This document shows positions 59,440 to 64,000 of a stretch of 64,000 bases of DNA, in pieces (positions within the stretch are counted from its first letter, which is position 1; each line of letters starts with the position of its first letter). The stretch comes from Chinchilla lanigera (taxonomy: Eukaryota; Chordata; Mammalia; Rodentia; Chinchillidae): assembly GCF_000276665.1 (NCBI RefSeq), contig NW_004955402.1:2201606-2265605 (forward strand). Reading direction: 5' to 3'. The notes under the pieces are model-generated. The model was not told the DNA's origin. It searched no databases and worked only from the letters and a program-made list of their open reading frames with translations. The position numbers and the translations under genes are program-made.

Positions 59440-60960
59440 CCTGACCAGCCCTTCGCCGGCCCACGGCCCACTGGTGAGCTGGCGCGCTCGGTGGCATGCC
59501 CCGCTAAGCCTCAGTTCCCGCTAGTGCGGACAGCCCTCGGCTGGTCGAGATGCAGCTGGAGGGCGTGGAGCATTATCTTCCCCCCAGCAGGCCTGGCCAG
59601 GGAGACGCGATGGAGGACGCCGTACTCCCCGCCCCCAGGGGCCAGCCTCCGCCCCCGCAGCCTGCCCCGGCCCGCTGGGCGCGAGGAACGTGGGCAGTGA
59701 GGGCGGAGACCAGGCTCCAAGGCCAGCTTACTTTCGCCGCAGGGCCTTGTAAAGCAAACCCTCCGCAGCCCTCAGCTCTGCGCGCTCCAGATTACGGCTG
59801 CGGCATCCGAGAGGTACTCGGCCCCTCGCAGGCTGAGATGCAAAAGCAGGCTGAGACCGAGGCAGGAACTGCTCTTTCTCCGGCAGCCGAAAACTGGAGT
59901 TGGAGACCTCAAGTCCAGGCCCCGCTGCGGGCCATGAGGACGCCACCAGGAGGAGCCGAGGGCGGCGTAAGGACAGCGGTCGGAGCAGCACCCAGAGACC
60001 GAGCTGGGGCGTGGAGGACACAGGACCAGCGACCCGGGCCCTGCGGAGGGTGGGCAAGCCCGGGGGGGTTGGGGAGACACCAGGCACAGGTTTCCGTGCG
60101 AGCACAGAGGCACCTGCAAAAGTGCCCTGAGCCCCGGCCCCGCCCACTCGCCCAGGCCACGCCCCCTGACCCCTGCCCTGGCCGAACCCTGTGGCCACGC
60201 CCACGCCTGCCCTCCTGGGCCGGGCCCGGGGCCTCACCCCACAGCGCAGGCGCGGGGACCCCACCGCCCGCAGGGGATCTGACATAGACCCGGCGAGACG
60301 CAGCAGATGACTACGGAGGACGTGGAACAGAATTACGAACAACGCGAGCCCTGCCTTGCCGGAAGGGACTGTTTCTAGCACTGTACTAAATTTCACATCA
60401 GGCAGAGCCAAGGCGGGGAACCTCGCTTTCGTCTCGGATCCGGGCTCCGGCCGGCTGCCGGGATCCGGCCCGCAGAGCGCGGCGCTCGCTCGGGGGCGGC
60501 CGTGGAGGGGGCGCTGCCTCCGCGCGAGCCCTGCGCGCCGCGCTCTCCCTCCTCTCCGGCCGCTCCGACTGCTGCCAGCCCCCGCCGCCGCTCCCAACTG
60601 CGAGGGCCTCGGAGCGGCCGCCCCGGGGCAGCCGCAGCCGTCCAGGGCCTGCTGGGCATCGGGGTTCCCGCGCGGGGCGCCCCGCTGAGTGTCCGGCGCC
60701 GCTGCAGCCCGGCTGGGACCGGGCGTCTCCTGTTCAGGGCGGCTGGGCTTGGGGACAGTGCGCGATTCCAGCCCCGCTCCGGCTACCCGCGACCACGGCC
60801 CGGGCCGCTCAGGCTCCCCCGGGGACGGCTGCCCGACTAGCCCCTGTCGGCCGGGGGCCCGGGCCGGGGGGCGCGGACGGACGGGGTGGGGCGCGGATGC
60901 ACGTGAGCCCCGCCCCAGCCGCTTAGTTCCGGCGGTGTGGGCACGCCCGCGGGGCTGCGC
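59440..60960. promoter_or_regulatory. CpG island, candidate promoter
   Basis: CpG and GC content rise sharply here, most of all in 60400-60960, where CpG words are as common as GpC. GC-box and KLF-like words cluster at 60136-60215 (ccccgcccactc, gccacgcccac) and 60909-60921 (gccccgccccagc), with an E-box cacgtg at 60900-60905. No TATA word or splice-bounded coding exon is visible, so the direction is unknown. CpG islands of this size usually mark a promoter or an unmethylated regulatory region. Confidence 0.7.
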
Positions 60961-62219
60961 TCGTGAGGACACCCCGCCAGTAAACCCAGAGACCATCACA
61001 GACACTGTTTTAGCAACAGAACTTGGGGAGGTTTTGCTCCTTACGTGGCTGTTACGGTTAAGTCCTCCCCAGGCTTTGACAGCTAGTGGACGCACACGGA
61101 AGAGGGAGGACCTGCGGGGTGGGCGGGTTGAGGTGGAGCCCAGGCAGGACCTAAGCATTTCCGTCAGTCATTCAGTCAAACATTCAACATCTGCGGAAGG
61201 ACCAGTGAAGATAAACACATAGTGCCCTCCGTAATTATGAGGCATTATGAGAAATTAACAATTGCTTCAAAATAAATTACCTAGATGAAAGTTAGTCATG
61301 AGAGTAAGGCATTATTCTACCGTATCTTTTCATCACAAGGGCTTACCCACATTATCACTGTAATTAGCCCAATTTCACACTGGAAAAACAAACTATTTCC
61401 ACTATCTGATCTCTTCTAAGGGAGAGAACGTTTTATCCTCAGAATCGAGATGAAAGCTTCCTTCGCTCTGTAATTATTACAGTTTGCACTTAAAAGCACA
61501 TAGTTTGATTCTGTCTGAGATGTGGGTTTGTGAGAGGAATTTACATATTAGTACTGATGGGATAAACCCTCTGGGTTCTCCGCGGTCCCGAAGCCTCCAG
61601 ACACAAGACCATACTGTCACCTGGTGGCAGAACCAGGCATTACAGCAATTTGTTGCAACTGTTCAACCACCTTTCGCTTCCTAGTTAAAAGTCAAAAGGC
61701 ACGCGAACTTCGAGAAAAATTAAAGAACATGGGGCGCTGGGGTGCCCGATTAAAATAAAACTTTTTTTGAGTCCCAAATCTGTCCGTGGCTTCTTAGAAA
61801 ACCCACAAGCCCAATTCTTTCTGTTCGATCTCTAATCGAGACAGGGCTGGGGTGGAGACTTCCTGTGCCAAGAGCCGGCCTGAGCGCATCCCCGAGCGGA
61901 GCAGCCCAGCGCCCTCAGCCCGCCGACGTAGACCGGGTCAGGCCCGCGCAGGTCACCCTGCGCGGCCGCAGTCTGCCGTCCCGAGCACTGGGTACACTGC
62001 CAGCCTTGTAGTCCCTCGGCGGACGTCCTGGCTAGCGGAGCTCCTGTCACCTAGCACAGCGCTGTGCCACTTACAGTGGCCCTGCTCGCGAGAGTCGTGA
62101 AGCTGGCAACTTGGCTGTGCCGGAGGGAGGTGGGAAAGTGCCTGCTTTAAGCGAAGAGCGGAAAGTGAGGGAGCCACACTCGCAGAGCTTTCATCAGAGA
62201 ATGCTGACAAAATTGCTCG
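60961..62219. other. Unassigned DNA with a small second CpG-rich patch
   Basis: AT-rich and repeat-free at 61200-61560. 61855-62050 is again CpG-rich (gagcgcatccccgagcggag, tgcgcggccgcagtctgccg) but short. No gene is recognised. Confidence 0.45.
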
Positions 62220-62370
62220 GCTTTATTAGTTGCTGCTGCCTTCTTACTATGCCTCGTTCATGAAGTGCGCGCCAGGTATGTATGTACAGGGAAAATACGA
62301 AAGAGTCTGATGTGATCTGGGGGTTCAGGCATCCTCCAGGGGTGTGAAGTAAGGGGGAAAACACTCCTCT
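62220..62370. repeat. Tigger-like DNA transposon end fragment
   Basis: Words gcctcgttcatgaagtgcgc, ggtatgtatgtacagggaaa and gggggttcaggcatcctcca resemble the other terminal region of the element seen at 25553. Confidence 0.5.
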
Positions 62371-62489
62371 ACCTGGCTTTAGAAAGCCTAAAAATAGAAC
62401 GTCTAAGCACCGGTGATACTGGAATTGAACACGATTGTGATTCCATTTCAAACATTCAAGAGATGATCAAGTTATACAGCTAATGTTTA

Positions 62490-62905
62490 AACTTTATAAA
62501 ATTATTACAGTAAAGGACACACTGCCATGAGTCCCCCTGAAAGTCCTCCGCCTTGCTTTGAACACACCTATCGCATCAGCCTGGGCACTTTCTGAAGCAT
62601 TTTGGAACTTCCCTTTCCTGAGTGTCTCTACAAGTTGTGATAAAAAATGCAGTGACTACTGCAGCCAGTGCCACCCAGCAGAACGACCCAGCAGCTCCTG
62701 AAAATGTCACAGTGTGTCCTCACCCACTTTACTCACCAGATCTGGCTCCTCCCCAAAGTCAAAATGAACATGCAAGGGAAACGTTTCGAATCAGTTCAGG
62801 ACACTGAGGCAGTGAGGACAGTGCAAGTAGAGACCCAGGAAAGGACTCCCAGAACTGCTGGGGAGGAAGCCTGGGTGCAAAGCAGAGGTGAGGAGTCTTG
62901 AGCAG
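62490..62905. mobile_element. Foldback mariner fossil D
   Basis: The left arm (about 62500-62650) is an antisense mariner 3' end (agtccccctgaaagtcctcc, gcactttctgaagcattttg, tcctgagtgtctctacaagt), closely parallel to the left arm at 23219. The right part (about 62690-62900) is sense transposase: it encodes an SPDLAP word (62735), a P-K-V-K-M-N-M-Q-G-K-R-F-E-S-V-Q-D stretch (62755-62805), then a decayed C-terminus. Both arms contain the C-terminal region in opposite orientation. No open transposase remains. Confidence 0.75.
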
Positions 62906-63310
62906 GTAGCATCGCCTGGACCGGCACCTGCAGGCGGCTGGCCCACTGCTGCTCACTTCTCACCTATCAGCACCAAGCTTCTAGGTGGCTGGGCCCTAGC
63001 AAAGCAATGGATAGAATCAGCGCCGTTTGAAGCCTCTCCCCAGATAAGCCGCCTGACGCTGTTACGGAGCTGGGTCGGCTCTGAGTAAGCAAATGAGGGA
63101 GAGGGGACCAGAATTGGACAGGGCGCTTCCTTTTCCTGTCCAGAGCACAGGAAGGAAGTCTGCTCCAAAGGAGGGGCGAGGAGGCGTGCTGCTCCACACA
63201 TGAACCCACCTTCCAGAAGGACAGCCTCAGACTGTACCAAAACGCCTGAGCACGGAGATTTGGGAGGTGTGGAAATCAGCAATACTTTTAAACTTACAAG
63301 CTCCAAATGC
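62906..63310. other. Unassigned unique DNA
   Basis: No gene or repeat is recognised. Confidence 0.4.
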
Positions 63311-63463
63311 TGCCAGGCGTGGTGGTGCACGCCTAGAATCCTAGCACTTGGGAGGCTGAGGGAAGAGAATCGTTACAACTTCGAGACCAGCCTGGGCTAC
63401 AAAGTGAGCTCAAGGCCAAGCTGAACTGCATAGCAAGACCTGGTCTGAAAAAAAAAAAAAAAA
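63311..63463 (+). mobile_element. B1 SINE with target-site duplication
   Basis: Shows tgccaggcgtggtggtgcac, agcacttgggaggctgaggg, gcctgggctacaaagtgagc, caaggccaagctgaactgca and a tail of about 16 A. The 11-base aagctccaaat repeats at 63298-63308 and 63467-63477. Confidence 0.95.
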
Positions 63464-63738
63464 GCAAAGCTCCAAATAGTTTCCACAAATGCTCAGAGAC
63501 TTATCCAAATGAAATTAATCTGTTCTGTCCGGTGACGTGAAGTTGCTGGGCTCCAGAAGAGTGAGTTCTGCCCCACCTCTGAGACATAGGGCCCCGTCAA
63601 CAGCACCTACTGCTCCAGGCAGAGGGGAGGGAGGACCGGATTCACCTCAGCCCAAGCAGCCTCCTCACCACAGGACGGAAGAATCTACTCCCCGGTGGCA
63701 TTCAATCAGAAATCAGGCGTGCTTACAACAGACCTGGA

Positions 63739-63821
63739 GGGCTGGGGATTTAGTTCAGCGGCACAGCGCCTGCCTGGCAAGCGCAAGGTCGTGAGTTCGA
63801 TTCCTGGTACCGGAAAAAAAT
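63739..63821 (+). mobile_element. Young ID SINE with target-site duplication
   Basis: Body starts gggctggggatttagttcag and carries caagcgcaaggtcgtgagtt, then cgattcctggtaccgg and a short A tail. The 13-base caacagacctgga repeats exactly at 63726-63738 and 63822-63834. It is the same subfamily as the copies at 10361, 18421 and 47742. Confidence 0.95.
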
Positions 63822-64000
63822 CAACAGACCTGGAAAACACAAAGGCGCTGTACAGAGAGCAGGGTGTTTGCCTCCAGAGAACACCTGTGTGAGCTTAAGC
63901 AATGCACTCCGCACTTCAGCGCCCGAGACTGTATGTTCTTATTTTCCACAAGTATGGCAATGATTACACTGCAGGACAGGTGAGATCGGGACTGATGATG

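Noticed and set aside
59728..61158. 476-codon open frame on the minus strand across the CpG island
   Set aside because: The stretch is so GC-rich that stop codons are rare; the translation is arginine-, proline-, glycine- and alanine-rich without any domain, and long frames are open on the opposite strand too. A real exon within it cannot be excluded, but is not supported.

Overview
This window looks like non-coding nuclear DNA from a non-murid rodent. The evidence is the repeat content: B1 SINEs (7SL-derived, with the rodent internal duplication), tRNA-Ala-derived ID SINEs with fresh target-site duplications, B1+ID composite SINEs, MaLR-type LTRs, and old mammalian layers (MIR, L2, L1M, Tigger-like and mariner-like DNA transposons). 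Murid B2 was not seen. The composite B1-ID elements and the ID subfamily point to a squirrel-, dormouse- or beaver-like lineage rather than mouse or rat, but I cannot name the species. Repeat family names come from remembered consensus patterns and were not confirmed by any search. I found no protein-coding exon, tRNA gene or rRNA gene that I can support. All long open frames are explained by simple repeats, SINEs or GC-rich DNA that lacks stop codons. Layout: 0-10 kb is mostly unique DNA with one B1, one degraded ID, two L1M fragments, a MIR and a MaLR LTR. 10-18.5 kb holds more MaLR pieces, one split by a young ID, two composite SINEs, and a repeat of unknown family ('repeat X') broken into two pieces around a mariner fossil. 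18.5-30 kb is largely GC-rich unique DNA with a MIR, a foldback mariner fossil at 23.2-23.6 kb, an inverted pair of B1s at 24.4-24.8 kb and an L1 reverse transcriptase fragment. 30-42 kb has a third mariner fossil, a TG tract, a MITE with clear terminal inverted repeats and a second copy of it, and several MIRs. 42-46.6 kb is a repeat-poor GC-rich block. 46.6-55.4 kb is a repeat cluster: L1 3' ends, ID, TG/CA/TC/GGAT tracts, the intact-looking copy of repeat X, L2 and old DNA transposons. 56.9-57.8 kb is an L1 with a nested B1. 59.4-61.0 kb is the only strong CpG island, a candidate promoter with no visible coding exon beside it. The end of the window has a Tigger-like end, a fourth mariner fossil, a B1 and a young ID. 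The most interesting signals are (1) four mariner fossils in which transposase 3' segments sit in opposite orientations, at least three as foldbacks whose two outer arms are both the mariner 3' end, suggesting a non-autonomous foldback mariner family; (2) repeat X, an unrecognised dispersed family with internal tandem units and a roughly 100-codon frame open in two diverged copies; and (3) the orphan CpG island.
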